Source of the DNA: an uncultured Tenacibaculum sp.
GTDB lineage: Bacteria > Bacteroidota > Bacteroidia > Flavobacteriales > Flavobacteriaceae
Reading direction: 5' to 3'
DNA: 64,000 nucleotides
Assembly (NCBI GenBank): GCA_947496185.1
Contig: CANMCD010000004.1
Span: forward strand, 186,001 to 250,000
The notes beneath the pieces are model-generated. The model was not told the origin of the DNA and did no database searches. It was given only the letters and a program-made list of their open reading frames with translations. Position 1 is the stretch's first letter; each line of letters begins with the position of its first letter. A program made the translations under genes and the position numbers. Below are positions 42,730 through 52,754 of the stretch, piece after piece.

Positions 42730-43182
42730 CTAGTTTAGTATCTGTGCTGTATGTTCCTTTGTTTTCACCTTAGCAATTACTTCTTCAATCACACCATTTT
42801 CGTCTATAACAAAAGTAGTTCTATGAATACCATCAAACTCTTTCCCCATAAACTTCTTAGGTCCCCATACACCAAATGCGTTTATCACCTCTTTTTCTTC
42901 ATCAGCTAATAATGGAAATGGCAATTCGTACTTATCAATCCAATTTTGTTGACGTTTTGCACTATCAGCACTTACCCCCAAAATATCATATCCTTGCGCT
43001 AAAAAAGTATTGTAATTATCTCTCAAATTACAAGCCTCATCTGTACATCCAGGTGTACTAGCCTTAGGATAAAAGAAAAGCACTAATTTTTTCCCTGCAT
43101 AATCCGCTAATTTTCTAACGTTCCCTTTTTCATCTTTCGCCTCAAAATTTGGTGCTTTATCCCCTTTTTTCAACGTAGTCAT
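42730..43182 (-). CDS. bcp: thioredoxin-dependent peroxiredoxin (Bcp/PrxQ type)
   Basis: A 150-aa peroxiredoxin. Peroxidatic Cys46 and resolving Cys51 lie five residues apart in STPGCTDEACNLRD, the atypical two-Cys Bcp arrangement, and FYPKASTPGCT is the active-site strand. It reduces hydroperoxides using thioredoxin in the cytosol. A -7 box TACATTTG lies at 43217-43210 on the minus strand. It is divergent from nth. Confidence 0.95.
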   Translation of the reverse strand: MTTLKKGDKAPNFEAKDEKGNVRKLADYAGKKLVLFFYPKASTPGCTDEACNLRDNYNTFLAQGYDILGVSADSAKRQQNWIDKYELPFPLLADEEKEVINAFGVWGPKKFMGKEFDGIHRTTFVIDENGVIEEVIAKVKTKEHTAQILN

Positions 43183-43257
43183 ATCTTATACATTTATAAA
43201 TTATAGACTCAAATGTACAAATTAGTCAATAAAGTTTAAAGCTACACTTGAACTTTG

Positions 43258-43265
43258 TAAATTTG
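43258..43265 (+). promoter_or_regulatory. -7 box of nth
   Basis: TAAATTTG matches TAnnTTTG and lies 27 bp before the nth ATG at 43293. Confidence 0.55.
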
Positions 43266-43292
43266 CGCTACACTATTAAAAACACCTAGAAA

Positions 43293-43937
43293 ATGACCAA
43301 GGCTGAGAAAGTACAATTTGTAATTCAAACTCTTGAGGAACTTTATCCAACCACCCCTATTCCGTTAGACCATAAAGATCCTTACACATTATTAATTGCC
43401 GTACTATTATCAGCCCAAAGCACAGATGCTAGGGTAAATACCATCACCCCCAAACTCTTTGAAAAAGCAGACAATCCATATGATATGATAAAGCTAACAG
43501 TAGAGGAAATAAGGGAAATTATCAAACCCGTAGGATTATCTCCTATGAAATCGAAAGGAATTTATGGCTTATCTCAAATTTTAATTGATAAACACCAAGG
43601 AGAAGTTCCTGCTAACTTTGATGATTTAGAAGCCCTTCCTGCAGTTGGTCATAAAACAGCGAGTGTCGTTATGGCGCAAGCTTTCAATATTCCAGCCTTC
43701 CCAGTAGACACACATATCCATCGTTTGATGTATCGCTGGAATTTATCAAATGGAAAAAGCGTAGCACAAACCGAAAAAGATGCTAAAAGACTGTTTCCTA
43801 AAGAACTTTGGAATAAATTACACTTACAGATCATATACTATGGCAGAGAATATTCTCCAGCTAGAGGTTGGAACATAGAAAATGACATTATTACTACTAC
43901 TATAGGAAGAAAATCTGTTATAAACGCTAAAAAATAA
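43293..43937 (+). CDS. nth: endonuclease III-type DNA glycosylase/AP lyase lacking Fe-S cysteines
   Basis: 214 aa. The helix-hairpin-helix LPAVGHKTASVV carries the catalytic Lys121; Asp139 in FPVDTHIHRL is the second catalytic residue; LLSAQSTDARVN is the substrate-recognition helix. It removes oxidised pyrimidines and cleaves the abasic site in base excision repair. The C-terminus (YYGREYSPARGWNIENDIIT) has none of the four Cys that bind the 4Fe-4S cluster in E. coli Nth. The enzyme is therefore a cluster-free variant, but both catalytic residues are kept. Confidence 0.93.
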   Translation: MTKAEKVQFVIQTLEELYPTTPIPLDHKDPYTLLIAVLLSAQSTDARVNTITPKLFEKADNPYDMIKLTVEEIREIIKPVGLSPMKSKGIYGLSQILIDKHQGEVPANFDDLEALPAVGHKTASVVMAQAFNIPAFPVDTHIHRLMYRWNLSNGKSVAQTEKDAKRLFPKELWNKLHLQIIYYGREYSPARGWNIENDIITTTIGRKSVINAKK

Positions 43938-44346
43938 ACCCTCTCTAGAGGGATTACTATACCTTCTCATTTATATCAATACAGCCTTTTACAGTAAGGG
44001 ATGCATATCCTGTGTTTGCACTCCTCCAACTAACCCTATTTATAAATCACATGTTTTTTTAAAGTAAAAAACATTTCTTTACAAACAAAAACAATCGAAA
44101 AAATAAAAAAACACATTTTTCTCGTTAAAAAAACAAAAAACCGAAATAAGCAATATGTTATTCGTTTTTTTTAACAACATAACACCTTAACCACACATTT
44201 AACTGATTACTAAACTATTAAACTTTAATTTGTTATAATTAACAATATTCTCTTATATCAAAAACCTTACACTACACTGCAAAACATCAAAAAAAGAACC
44301 ACAACATTAGTAAGTTTACAAAAAACCCAAACAAACAATAACTAAT
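43938..44346. other. Intergenic stretch before the HEIGH protease
   Basis: About 409 bp, very A-rich. A short CCCTCT/AGAGGG hairpin at 43939-43952 directly after the nth stop may be its terminator. Nothing else was recognised. Confidence 0.45.
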
Positions 44347-45444
44347 ATGAAATTAAAAACACTAAAAATTATTGTAATATCAATTTTAATGAGTGGATTT
44401 TTATATTCTTGTAATGACAACAATGAAGAAAGTAACGTTCCTGAAAAAACCAAAGAAAATAAACGTTCACGTAAAAAACCTCAAAAAAATGACAGGACTT
44501 GCGAGACTAATTTAACATCCCATAACCAAACTAATGGAAGGCAGTATTCAGTTCATCCCTTAACATTAATAAATAATAATTCAATAACAATTATAGGAAT
44601 CGATAAAAATATAGAGCAGTATAAAAACAGTAATAATCCAAATTTTAAAAAATTCTACAATGATCACAAACATTTTGGCAAATTAAACAATAACGCTATA
44701 ACATCATTAAAAAACGCTATTGCAGACTTCAACAATGTTGATCATACACTCGAAACTTCTTTTATGAGTTATAGTGACGAAGAAGTTTATCAGATTTTTA
44801 AAAACTATAACAATAACCTATTATATAATGCTATCATGCAAAACTTTAATTGGAATCTTCAGTTTAACGGCAAGCATCTTAGCGCAGCAATATTCACAAA
44901 CAATTCATATTCTATAATTACAAGCTTAAACAAACACTACAAAAAAGATTTATATCATATATTCAAACTATATAATAAATTTGATTCATTTAACTTAACA
45001 TTTCAATACAAAAACATGAGTGATCTCAATACAAATGATTTCAATAAAAATAACATTATCATTGTAGGAGTTCAAAATGAACATGAAAATAAACACCATA
45101 TCTATAGACCTAAAGCAAATGAATTCGACCCATACATAAGAGGTCATGCCTTCTTTCCTAGTTCAAAACAAGCTGGGAGAGAAATATTAATAAACTCTAC
45201 TGCCAATAATGAAAACGCAAACCAAATAAAAGGCTTATTAATTCATGAAATTGGCCATGCAATAGGACTTAGACATACGGACTGGAAAACAAGAAAATCT
45301 TGTAATGAAGGAATAAAAAAAGAACCTGATGCACATAAAATAGCTGGAACACCAGAAAATGATGATTTCTCAATCATGCAAGCATGTGTAAACCAAAGTA
45401 CTTTTAGTTTTTACGATTTACTAGCTTTACAAAAGCTATACTAA
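44347..45444 (+). CDS. lipoprotein HEIGH-type (M57) zinc metallopeptidase
   Basis: 365 aa. Signal peptide with lipobox FLYSC (Cys22 lipidated). The catalytic motif HEIGHAIGLRH starts at His300, with zinc ligands His300, His304 and His310, followed directly by TDW. The downstream FSIMQACVNQ (Met-turn) and SFYDLLALQKLY ending are diagnostic of the dual-action HEIGH metallopeptidase family. The first ~240 residues form a family-unique, Asn-rich N-terminal domain. It is expected at the cell surface or in the periplasm. It is monocistronic with a strong terminator. Confidence 0.9.
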   Translation: MKLKTLKIIVISILMSGFLYSCNDNNEESNVPEKTKENKRSRKKPQKNDRTCETNLTSHNQTNGRQYSVHPLTLINNNSITIIGIDKNIEQYKNSNNPNFKKFYNDHKHFGKLNNNAITSLKNAIADFNNVDHTLETSFMSYSDEEVYQIFKNYNNNLLYNAIMQNFNWNLQFNGKHLSAAIFTNNSYSIITSLNKHYKKDLYHIFKLYNKFDSFNLTFQYKNMSDLNTNDFNKNNIIIVGVQNEHENKHHIYRPKANEFDPYIRGHAFFPSSKQAGREILINSTANNENANQIKGLLIHEIGHAIGLRHTDWKTRKSCNEGIKKEPDAHKIAGTPENDDFSIMQACVNQSTFSFYDLLALQKLY

Positions 45445-45448
45445 TAAA

Positions 45449-45482
45449 AAAATCCTCCATTGTTTTGCAATGGAGGATTTTC
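45449..45482 (+). terminator. Terminator after the HEIGH peptidase gene
   Basis: AAAATCCTCCATTG (45449-45462) and CAATGGAGGATTTT (45468-45481) form a perfect 14-bp stem with a 5-nt loop, 4 bp after the stop. Confidence 0.93.
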
Positions 45483-45688
45483 TATTCTTAATTCAAATTC
45501 AACTCAATGAGATAGTTTGATTTGGTTTTAAGAATTTTTAATGATTTCGAAAAATCTATTAAAAATTGGATCGTCTCTTTCCTAGGCTGATTTTTAAAGT
45601 CCGAAGACTTGTCTGAGTAAAGTTCTGTCATGTATCCTTATTTTTAATCCGTTCAAGTATATAAACGAAAAAGACTACATAATATTGC

Positions 45689-46276
45689 TTAATTTATCAA
45701 AATAATGTTATTTTTCTCGACGATCTTACGTAAATTAATCAGGGCATATCGCATCCTTCCTAAAGCAGTATTAATGCTAACACCTGTGTTTTCTGAAATT
45801 TCATTAAAACTCATGTCGTTATAAATCCTCATTTCCAAGACTTCACGTTGTTCATCAGGCAATTCTTTAATTAGACTCTTTACATCGTTAAGAATTTGTT
45901 CTTTTATTATTTTATTTTCCACATTTAGGTTACCGTCACTAATAATTGAAAAAATATCAAAATCATCAGAGTTATTATTAAAAATTGGCATGCGGTTATT
46001 TTTTCTAAAGAAATCAATAATAAGATTGTGTGCAATACGCATTACCCAAGGTAAAAACTTACCTTCTTCATTGTAATTACCTCTCTTAAGTGTTCTAATT
46101 ACTTTTATAAATGTATCTTGGAAAATATCTTCGGTTGAGTCTCTATCTTGTACCTTGCTATAAATAAAACTATAAAGTTTCTGCTGATGTCTTTTAATTA
46201 ACATCTCAATAGCAATCTCATTACCGTTAATGTAGTTTTTTACTAAAGTACTATCTGCTATAATATCTCTGTTCAT
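45689..46276 (-). CDS. sigma-70 family (ECF-type) RNA polymerase sigma factor
   Basis: 195 aa with region 2 (LYSFIYSKVQDRDSTEDIFQDTFIKVIRTL, quoted in parts: DSTEDIFQDTFIKV and FLPWVMRIAHNLIIDFFR) and region 4 (LPDEQREVLEMRIYNDMSFNE and SINTALGRMRYALINLR). This is the standard core of an ECF-like sigma factor. No anti-sigma gene is adjacent; in this phylum constitutively expressed sigma factors of this form are common. The regulon is unknown. Confidence 0.93.
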   Translation of the reverse strand: MNRDIIADSTLVKNYINGNEIAIEMLIKRHQQKLYSFIYSKVQDRDSTEDIFQDTFIKVIRTLKRGNYNEEGKFLPWVMRIAHNLIIDFFRKNNRMPIFNNNSDDFDIFSIISDGNLNVENKIIKEQILNDVKSLIKELPDEQREVLEMRIYNDMSFNEISENTGVSINTALGRMRYALINLRKIVEKNNIILIN

Positions 46277-46976
46277 AATATAATTACTTTTACTAGAGAG
46301 AGCTTGTCAAAACTCATCTCAGGGGATTAGGGGTTAAATTGTTTTAAAAGTAATTATTTACTATAGGCGATCTATTTTAACTTATTTATTTGACAAATAT
46401 TGCTTTTTTTATGCACAAATGCAAATTTTAGATTATTTTTTTCATAAAAAAACCACTCTTAACTTCTTTAATTATAGCGTCATCTAGAAAATATTGTTAA
46501 GCAAACATTAATTCACTTACCAACTAAAAAACTCAATAAACTTAACTATGTAAACGCAACATCAACACCGTGAATAGAGCACAAAAAACTAAGCAATTAC
46601 ACAACAACAAATAATAAATTGAATCACTAAAAATACTTTTAAGATCAAAACTGTAAAATAGATAAAAAATTAAATAGCGTGTTTTTCTCATTTTTTATCT
46701 ATTGAACTCATCTTGACTTTTTCTATCCCATAAAAAAACAGCTGAAATTCCCCCTTGTTTTGTTACTTTTTTATTCGTAGTGCTGCTATGACTTTCAAAA
46801 AGTGCCTCATTTGGTCAAATTTCAACTCATTTTCGGTTAAAAACAAAAAGTCAAGATGAGTTCTTTAATATGATATTTGTTTTTACCAACTATCTTTCTT
46901 TTAAAAACCCGTTCTCAAAATTTCTATGCAAACACAGAAAACAGTATTTTTATCCCCTATTTTTTGAGCATACAAA
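46277..46976. other. 700-bp non-coding region between sigma factor and uvrA genes
   Basis: Very AT-rich, with no ORF of coding character. It contains an inverted pair of the dispersed repeat (46704-46722 and 46845-46863). The uvrA promoter presumably lies near 46870-46900, where ATATTTG occurs just after the right-hand repeat. Confidence 0.55.
46704..46863. repeat. 160-bp element bounded by inverted copies of a dispersed repeat
   Basis: A 19-bp sequence at 46704-46722 is the exact reverse complement of AAAAAGTCAAGATGAGTTC at 46845-46863; 122 bp lie between them. The right copy, extended to 46841, matches 15544-15566 over 23 bases. It could be a small non-autonomous transposable element or a pair of regulator sites upstream of uvrA. 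Confidence 0.65.
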
Positions 46977-49778
46977 ATGAAAAGAGATATAACTACTGTT
47001 AATCCAAAAGAAAACATCATCATTAAAGGCGCTAAACTGCACAATCTTAAAAATGTAGACGTAGTAATACCTCGTAACAAATTGGTAGTTATTACGGGCT
47101 TATCAGGATCTGGTAAGTCATCCTTAGCCTTTGATACTTTGTATGCTGAAGGACAAAGGAGGTACGTAGAAAGTCTTTCCTCTTATGCCCGCCAGTTTTT
47201 AGGAAAATTGCACAAACCTAAAGTCGACTATATAAAAGGAATAGCACCTGCCATTGCCATAGAACAAAAAGTAAACGCTACTAACCCGAGGTCAACCGTT
47301 GGTACTTCTACTGAAATATATGATTATATAAAACTGCTCTTTGCACGTATTGGAAGAACTTACTCTCCTATTTCTGGAAAAGAAGTTAAAAAACATACCG
47401 TTTCTGACGTCATCAACTTCGTTAAAGAATTTGAAGAACGCACCAAACTTTTATTATTAGCTCCTTTGCTAATTGATAAAAGCAGAAGAATAACTACAGC
47501 TCTTGAAATACTAAAACAACAAGGGTATGCACGAATAAAACACCAAGATCAGGTATATAAAATTGACGAACTACCTATTGAGAAAGTAAACTTAGAAGAA
47601 TTATTTTTAGTTATTGATAGAATCGTAGTACAGCATAATGAAGACTTTTACAACCGCTTGGCTGATGCTATAGAAACTGCATTTTTTGAAGGAAAAGGTA
47701 TTTGCCTTATCGACGATTTAGGCACTCAAAACACCACTACTTTTAGTAATAATTTTGAGTTAGATGGCATTACATTTTTAGAACCCAATACGCATTTTTT
47801 CAGCTTTAATAATCCTTACGGAGCTTGCCCAACCTGCGAAGGCTATGGAAATGTTATCGGAATTGATAAAGACTTAGTCATTCCTAATACTGAGCTTTCT
47901 ATCTACCAAGACGCTATTGCTCCTTTTAAATCGACTAAGTATGCAAAATACAAAATTGAATTAATGAGGCATGCTGAGAGCTATGACATCCCTGTTCATC
48001 GTTCTTGGTTTGAACTCACAGAACAACAAAAGGAACTTATATGGACCGGAACACGTAAATTTGAAGGAATTTATGATTTGTTCAGATACTTAGAAGAAAA
48101 AAGTTATAAAATTCAGAACAGAGTAATGCTCTCAAGGTATCGTGGTAAAACTACCTGTAAAGATTGTAACGGCAAAAGACTCCGTAAAGAAACTGACTAT
48201 GTTCTAATTAATGGGAAAAACATATCATCACTAGTAAACATACCTCTTAACGAGCTTTCCGCTTTCTTTAAAACATTACAACTAAACAAATACGAAGAAA
48301 AAATAGCCAATCGTTTGCTTACTGAGATAAACAACAGGTTGCAATTCTTACAAGATGTAGGCTTAAATTACTTAACACTTAATCGTAACTCAAATTCTTT
48401 ATCAGGAGGAGAAAGTCAACGAATCAACTTAGCCACCTCTCTAGGAAGTAGCCTCGTAGGCTCTATGTACATTTTAGACGAACCTAGTATCGGACTTCAC
48501 CCAAAAGACACCAAAAAACTTATAAAAGTACTTAAAAACTTACGAGACATAGGCAACACCGTTGTCGTTGTAGAGCACGATGAAGACATTATGAAAGAGG
48601 CAGATTATATCATTGATATTGGTCCAGAAGCAGGCACCTATGGAGGAAACGTTGTTGCTGAAGGTACCTTTGACGAATTATTATCCTCAAATTCATTAAC
48701 GGCCAAATACCTTTCAGAAGAACTCTGCATTAACGTGCCCAGCCTTAGAAGAAAATCCAACGATCATATCAAAGTTGTCGGCGCTAGGGAAAATAATTTA
48801 AAAAACATCAATGTTTTTTTCCCTTTAAATTGCCTTACCGTAGTCACAGGGGTATCTGGTAGTGGCAAAAGTACCTTAGTCAAAAAGATATTATACCCTG
48901 CAGTACAAAAAAAACTCTTTGGCCATGGAGAAAAAATAGGGCAACATACTAGGGTAAAAGGTAGTTTTGAAACATTAAACCATGTTGAATTTGTCGATCA
49001 AAACCCTATTGGCCGCTCTTCAAGGTCAAACCCCGTTACCTACATAAAGGCCTATGATGATATCAGAAAATTATTGGCCAGTCAAAAACTATCTAAAATT
49101 CGCAATTATCAACCCAAACACTTTTCGTTTAACGTAGAAGGAGGACGCTGTGAAGTTTGCAAAGGGGAAGGAGTCGTTACGATTGAAATGCAATTTATGG
49201 CAGATGTACACCTGCCTTGTGACGCATGCCACGGTAAACGCTTTAAAAAAGACGTATTGGAAGTAACATTTGAAGAAAAAAACATTAACGACATACTTAA
49301 CTTAACTGTTGACGACGCTATCCGTTTTTTCAAAGAACACCAACAAAACAAAATTGTCAAAAAACTTAAGCCTTTGCAAGACGTTGGCTTAGGATACGTA
49401 ACTCTTGGGCAATCGTCTTCGACTTTATCTGGTGGTGAAGCACAACGTATAAAACTAGCCTCCTTTTTAACGAAAGGAACAACCAAAGAAAAAACACTCT
49501 TTATTTTTGATGAACCTACCACTGGTTTACATTTTCATGATATAAAAAAATTATTAGATTCATTTAACGCTTTAATTGAAAAAGGACATTCAATTATTGT
49601 AATTGAACACAATATTGAACTTATTAAATGCGCTGATCATATCATTGATTTAGGAAAAGAAGGAGGAGAACAAGGAGGAAATTTAGTTTTTGCAGGAACG
49701 CCCGAAGCATTAACAGAAAATAAAGCTTCCTATACGGCCGCTTTTTTAAAGGATAAATTACCTGAAACTAAAAATTAA
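46977..49778 (+). CDS. uvrA: excinuclease ABC subunit A
   Basis: A 933-aa UvrA with two ABC ATPase modules: Walker [15 protein letters not shown] near the start and [13 protein letters not shown] in the second half, signatures [10 protein letters not shown] and [13 protein letters not shown], Walker [11 protein letters not shown] and [10 protein letters not shown]. Zinc-binding CPTCEGYG and CEVCKGEG ... CDACHGKRF are present. It recognises damaged DNA and loads UvrB in nucleotide excision repair. Length and motifs are normal. It is monocistronic. Confidence 0.97.
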   Translation: MKRDITTVNPKENIIIKGAKLHNLKNVDVVIPRNKLVVITGLSGSGKSSLAFDTLYAEGQRRYVESLSSYARQFLGKLHKPKVDYIKGIAPAIAIEQKVNATNPRSTVGTSTEIYDYIKLLFARIGRTYSPISGKEVKKHTVSDVINFVKEFEERTKLLLLAPLLIDKSRRITTALEILKQQGYARIKHQDQVYKIDELPIEKVNLEELFLVIDRIVVQHNEDFYNRLADAIETAFFEGKGICLIDDLGTQNTTTFSNNFELDGITFLEPNTHFFSFNNPYGACPTCEGYGNVIGIDKDLVIPNTELSIYQDAIAPFKSTKYAKYKIELMRHAESYDIPVHRSWFELTEQQKELIWTGTRKFEGIYDLFRYLEEKSYKIQNRVMLSRYRGKTTCKDCNGKRLRKETDYVLINGKNISSLVNIPLNELSAFFKTLQLNKYEEKIANRLLTEINNRLQFLQDVGLNYLTLNRNSNSLSGGESQRINLATSLGSSLVGSMYILDEPSIGLHPKDTKKLIKVLKNLRDIGNTVVVVEHDEDIMKEADYIIDIGPEAGTYGGNVVAEGTFDELLSSNSLTAKYLSEELCINVPSLRRKSNDHIKVVGARENNLKNINVFFPLNCLTVVTGVSGSGKSTLVKKILYPAVQKKLFGHGEKIGQHTRVKGSFETLNHVEFVDQNPIGRSSRSNPVTYIKAYDDIRKLLASQKLSKIRNYQPKHFSFNVEGGRCEVCKGEGVVTIEMQFMADVHLPCDACHGKRFKKDVLEVTFEEKNINDILNLTVDDAIRFFKEHQQNKIVKKLKPLQDVGLGYVTLGQSSSTLSGGEAQRIKLASFLTKGTTKEKTLFIFDEPTTGLHFHDIKKLLDSFNALIEKGHSIIVIEHNIELIKCADHIIDLGKEGGEQGGNLVFAGTPEALTENKASYTAAFLKDKLPETKN

Positions 49779-49854
49779 ATTTGCGTATCTTCAAATTAAC
49801 ACCTACTTTCGAGCCTATACTAACACTCATCAGTAAGTGTATTTTAATTAAAAA

Positions 49855-49880
49855 CCTGTTTAACTTTTAGGTTAAACAGG
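49855..49880. terminator. Hairpin between convergent uvrA and hmuY
   Basis: CCTGTTTAAC (49855-49864) and GTTAAACAGG (49871-49880) form a perfect 10-bp stem with a 6-nt loop. The lack of a long T tract lowers confidence. Confidence 0.6.
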
Positions 49881-49920
49881 CTTAACGTAACAAAAACTAA
49901 CAAAATTCAATAAAATATAC

Positions 49921-50541
49921 TTACTGAAGATTTTTATCACCTTTATTAGGGTTATACACATAATTAAAGGTGTAATAATTTGACGTAGCGAGTGAAACTT
50001 TACCGTCTTTATGGTAGCTAGCTATTTCCATTTTAGCATAATGGCCGTTATTGGTTTTTATGACAATTATTCTACCAGCTTTGGGTACAATTAATCCTCT
50101 ACCTTTGTACGAATACCAACCATCTCCTTTTGGTAAAGCCAACTCACCAACCTTATCTTGCTTAAATTCACTATCTACGGGTGCTTCTTTAATATCACTT
50201 AACGTTTTATCTTTATATAATAACAATGCTGCGTTACCTTTTCTAGGAATCTCTCCTTTAACATTTCCTACCTCTTTTCCTCCATTAACAATAATTTCCG
50301 TTGCTCTAAATGCAATATCCCAATTATCATCTTCAACAATCTTTCCTTGTTCAAAACTAAACTTTACAAAATCCCCTGTGTACTCACGAGTCTGATGATC
50401 ATAAGTGGCAGGTGCGTGTAAATTTTCTATTTTTTCTGTTTTAACGGGCTGTAATTGTTCAACCTCATCCTCATTTTTACTACATCCTGTGAATAAAAAT
50501 GTGATAACTAAAGTTCCTAAAATTGTTTTTAAATTCCTCAT
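49921..50541 (-). CDS. hmuY: HmuY-family heme-binding lipoprotein
   Basis: 206 aa. Lipobox LFTGC with Cys20 as the lipidated residue. The mature protein has the HmuY pattern: DNWDIAFRATEIIVNGG, GDGWYSYKGRGL, then IIVIKTNNGHYAKMEI. HmuY proteins sit on the outer surface, take heme from host or environmental proteins and pass it to a TonB-dependent receptor. That receptor is encoded 22 bp upstream on the same strand, confirming the role by context. Heme ligand residues were not assigned. Confidence 0.88.
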   Translation of the reverse strand: MRNLKTILGTLVITFLFTGCSKNEDEVEQLQPVKTEKIENLHAPATYDHQTREYTGDFVKFSFEQGKIVEDDNWDIAFRATEIIVNGGKEVGNVKGEIPRKGNAALLLYKDKTLSDIKEAPVDSEFKQDKVGELALPKGDGWYSYKGRGLIVPKAGRIIVIKTNNGHYAKMEIASYHKDGKVSLATSNYYTFNYVYNPNKGDKNLQ

Positions 50542-50563
50542 AAAGCTTCCTTATTGGCTATAA

Positions 50564-52654
50564 TTAAATTTTAAATTGTAATCTTCCATAAATCGTTCTT
50601 CCTAACAGCAAAAAATTTTCATCGGGTGTTCTTTGCTTACTTGTTTCATCAATATTATAAAACTGCTCACCATTCTTCAACCCCTTTGAATTCAACACAT
50701 TATCCACTCCCACCAAAAAATTAATATTACCAAAAAATGTTTTGTCAATTGCCAAGTTTACTTGAGTAATAGGTTTTACAAACCGATCAAATTTATCAAT
50801 AACATCATTTCCATTGGTATCTCTGGGAACAAACTTACTTCTATATGTCCCTCTTATATTGAGTGAAAAATCATGTTCAAAGTTTTCGTAAAATACCTTT
50901 GCATTTACCATATGCTTAGACCTATTTGGTAAACCGTAATAAATAGAGCTACTTGCCCTTTGAGTCAATCCGTTTTCATCTTTAAACACGATACCTTTTT
51001 TTAATTTCTTTATCTGTGCTTTATCTCCCGTATCCAAAAACTGATACCCCATCAAAAACCTAAAGTTATCATTAAACTTATAGTTCAAATCAAACTCTAC
51101 ACCTTGTGTAAAAACCTTTTCAAAGTTTTTGTATGAGAAAATCCTTGTTCTTCCATCTATAGAAATTTTAACTGGATCTAACTCTGTATCAAAAGAATCT
51201 ATAAGATTTCTAATATCATTTCTAAACAAGTTTACATTAATTTTTAAATTCTTTATAGGCTTAAATGACGTTCCAACATTAAAACCTAAACCTATTTCTG
51301 GCTTTAATTGTTTCGTAACACCAGATATATCTTCATCAGTACCAGCAAATAAATTATGAATTGTATGGGTACCTAACACTACATAACCATTATTTACATT
51401 TCTAAAATCAAAAAACAATTGCCTAAAATCTGGTATTTTAAACCCATATCCTCCAGAACCTTTTATCGTAATTTTATTGTTTAATTTCCAACTTAAAGAC
51501 AACTTTGGACTGTAGGCATTTTGATAATTATTACTCCCATCATAACGAAATCCAGCAACTAAATTGACATTGTATAGTGGTTCAAAATCATATTGTGTAA
51601 ATCCATACCAAGTAGTAATGTATTTTTCTCCATTGATAGAAAATCTATCCAAACGATCTTGATTTCCTCCTATCCCAACTAAAAAATTACCTCCTACCCC
51701 GTTATCAAAATCTAATTTTGCGCGAATTTCAGGCCGTATCAAACTCCTATTAAAGTACGTAGTATTATTTATGGAAGTTGCTGTTTTATTTCGGGTAGCA
51801 TAAAACGTATAATCTATATCCCATTTATCCGATATTTTATGACTTACAATAGAATTTATATTCCAATCCGTTTGTGTATCTGTTACTGAATTGACAAAAA
51901 TATTTTGTTGATAAAACCTACCCGACAAATCAAAAGTTACTTTATCTGTCAAATCATATAAAAACCGAGAATTAAAGGTATAATTCTGATAAGGATTTAC
52001 TGTTTTTTGGGTTGTCTCAGGAACTAAGTCGTACCCACCACTTGAATTCAAGTTCACGTCTGTAACATTTGAAAAACTACCTTTTTTATAACGAACTCCT
52101 CCATTGATATCCAACTCTTTTTGGTCACCTATTAACCTAGTCATTAGATGAAAGTCTCCTTTAAGTTGATCTTTCTTAGGCTTTTCTGTAATAATATTAA
52201 CAACACCTCCTAAAGCTTCTGATCCGTATAAACATGAAGATGATCCTTTTACCACCTCTACTTGTTTTATATTATTTACAGTAACTCTATTTAAATCAAG
52301 ATTTCCTGCCGTTCTTCCAACCAAAGGTACCCCATCTATCATCACTAAGATATAATCTGCAGCAATCCCCTGCATCTGTATACCCTCTGAGTTCCCTACA
52401 TCTTTAACAAAGGTTATTCCCGTTTGCTCTTGTAGTAAATTTCTCAACCTCACAGCACCTGTACTTTCAATTTGTTTTTTTGAAATTAAAATCACAGGCA
52501 TTGGTGCTAATGACAATTGACGTAAAGTTCTTGTTGCTGTAACAATTACCTCATCCAATTCATTTTCTGAAGTTCTATTCTCTTTCTCATTTTGAGCTAT
52601 TGAGAAAGCAAAAATAAAACAAAACAAAAACGTCAATCTACTATTTAGAAACAT
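50564..52654 (-). CDS. TonB-dependent outer-membrane receptor, probably for heme
   Basis: A 696-aa receptor. Signal peptide (ends SIAQ), a TonB-box-like DEVIVTATRT, a plug domain (LRNLLQEQTGITFV, VNIITEKP) and a 22-strand-type barrel ending GRTIYGRLQFKI with the aromatic/hydrophobic C-terminus needed for membrane insertion. It lacks the carboxypeptidase-like N-terminal domain of SusC-type receptors. Co-transcription with hmuY and the divergent heme-type genes point to heme import. A -7 box TATATTTG lies at 52679-52672 on the minus strand. Confidence 0.92.
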   Translation of the reverse strand: MFLNSRLTFLFCFIFAFSIAQNEKENRTSENELDEVIVTATRTLRQLSLAPMPVILISKKQIESTGAVRLRNLLQEQTGITFVKDVGNSEGIQMQGIAADYILVMIDGVPLVGRTAGNLDLNRVTVNNIKQVEVVKGSSSCLYGSEALGGVVNIITEKPKKDQLKGDFHLMTRLIGDQKELDINGGVRYKKGSFSNVTDVNLNSSGGYDLVPETTQKTVNPYQNYTFNSRFLYDLTDKVTFDLSGRFYQQNIFVNSVTDTQTDWNINSIVSHKISDKWDIDYTFYATRNKTATSINNTTYFNRSLIRPEIRAKLDFDNGVGGNFLVGIGGNQDRLDRFSINGEKYITTWYGFTQYDFEPLYNVNLVAGFRYDGSNNYQNAYSPKLSLSWKLNNKITIKGSGGYGFKIPDFRQLFFDFRNVNNGYVVLGTHTIHNLFAGTDEDISGVTKQLKPEIGLGFNVGTSFKPIKNLKINVNLFRNDIRNLIDSFDTELDPVKISIDGRTRIFSYKNFEKVFTQGVEFDLNYKFNDNFRFLMGYQFLDTGDKAQIKKLKKGIVFKDENGLTQRASSSIYYGLPNRSKHMVNAKVFYENFEHDFSLNIRGTYRSKFVPRDTNGNDVIDKFDRFVKPITQVNLAIDKTFFGNINFLVGVDNVLNSKGLKNGEQFYNIDETSKQRTPDENFLLLGRTIYGRLQFKI

Positions 52655-52671
52655 TCTTAATAATTTTACTG

Positions 52672-52722
52672 CAAATATAAATCTTATTTTTAATTAATCT
52701 AAATAAATAAATTATATTTTTG
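52672..52722. promoter_or_regulatory. Divergent promoters of the heme-uptake locus
   Basis: TATATTTG on the minus strand (52679-52672) and TATTTTTG on the plus strand (52715-52722) are back-to-back -7 boxes for the receptor and the DUF6607-like gene. The AT-only sequence between them could bind an iron regulator, but no clear Fur box is visible. Confidence 0.6.
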
Positions 52723-52754
52723 CAGCTAAATAATAAAACACAATCATAGTAAGA

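Noticed and set aside
52672-52722. Fur box in the divergent heme promoter
   Set aside because: The region is nearly pure A/T and any 7-1-7 match would be weak; no convincing inverted repeat was found.
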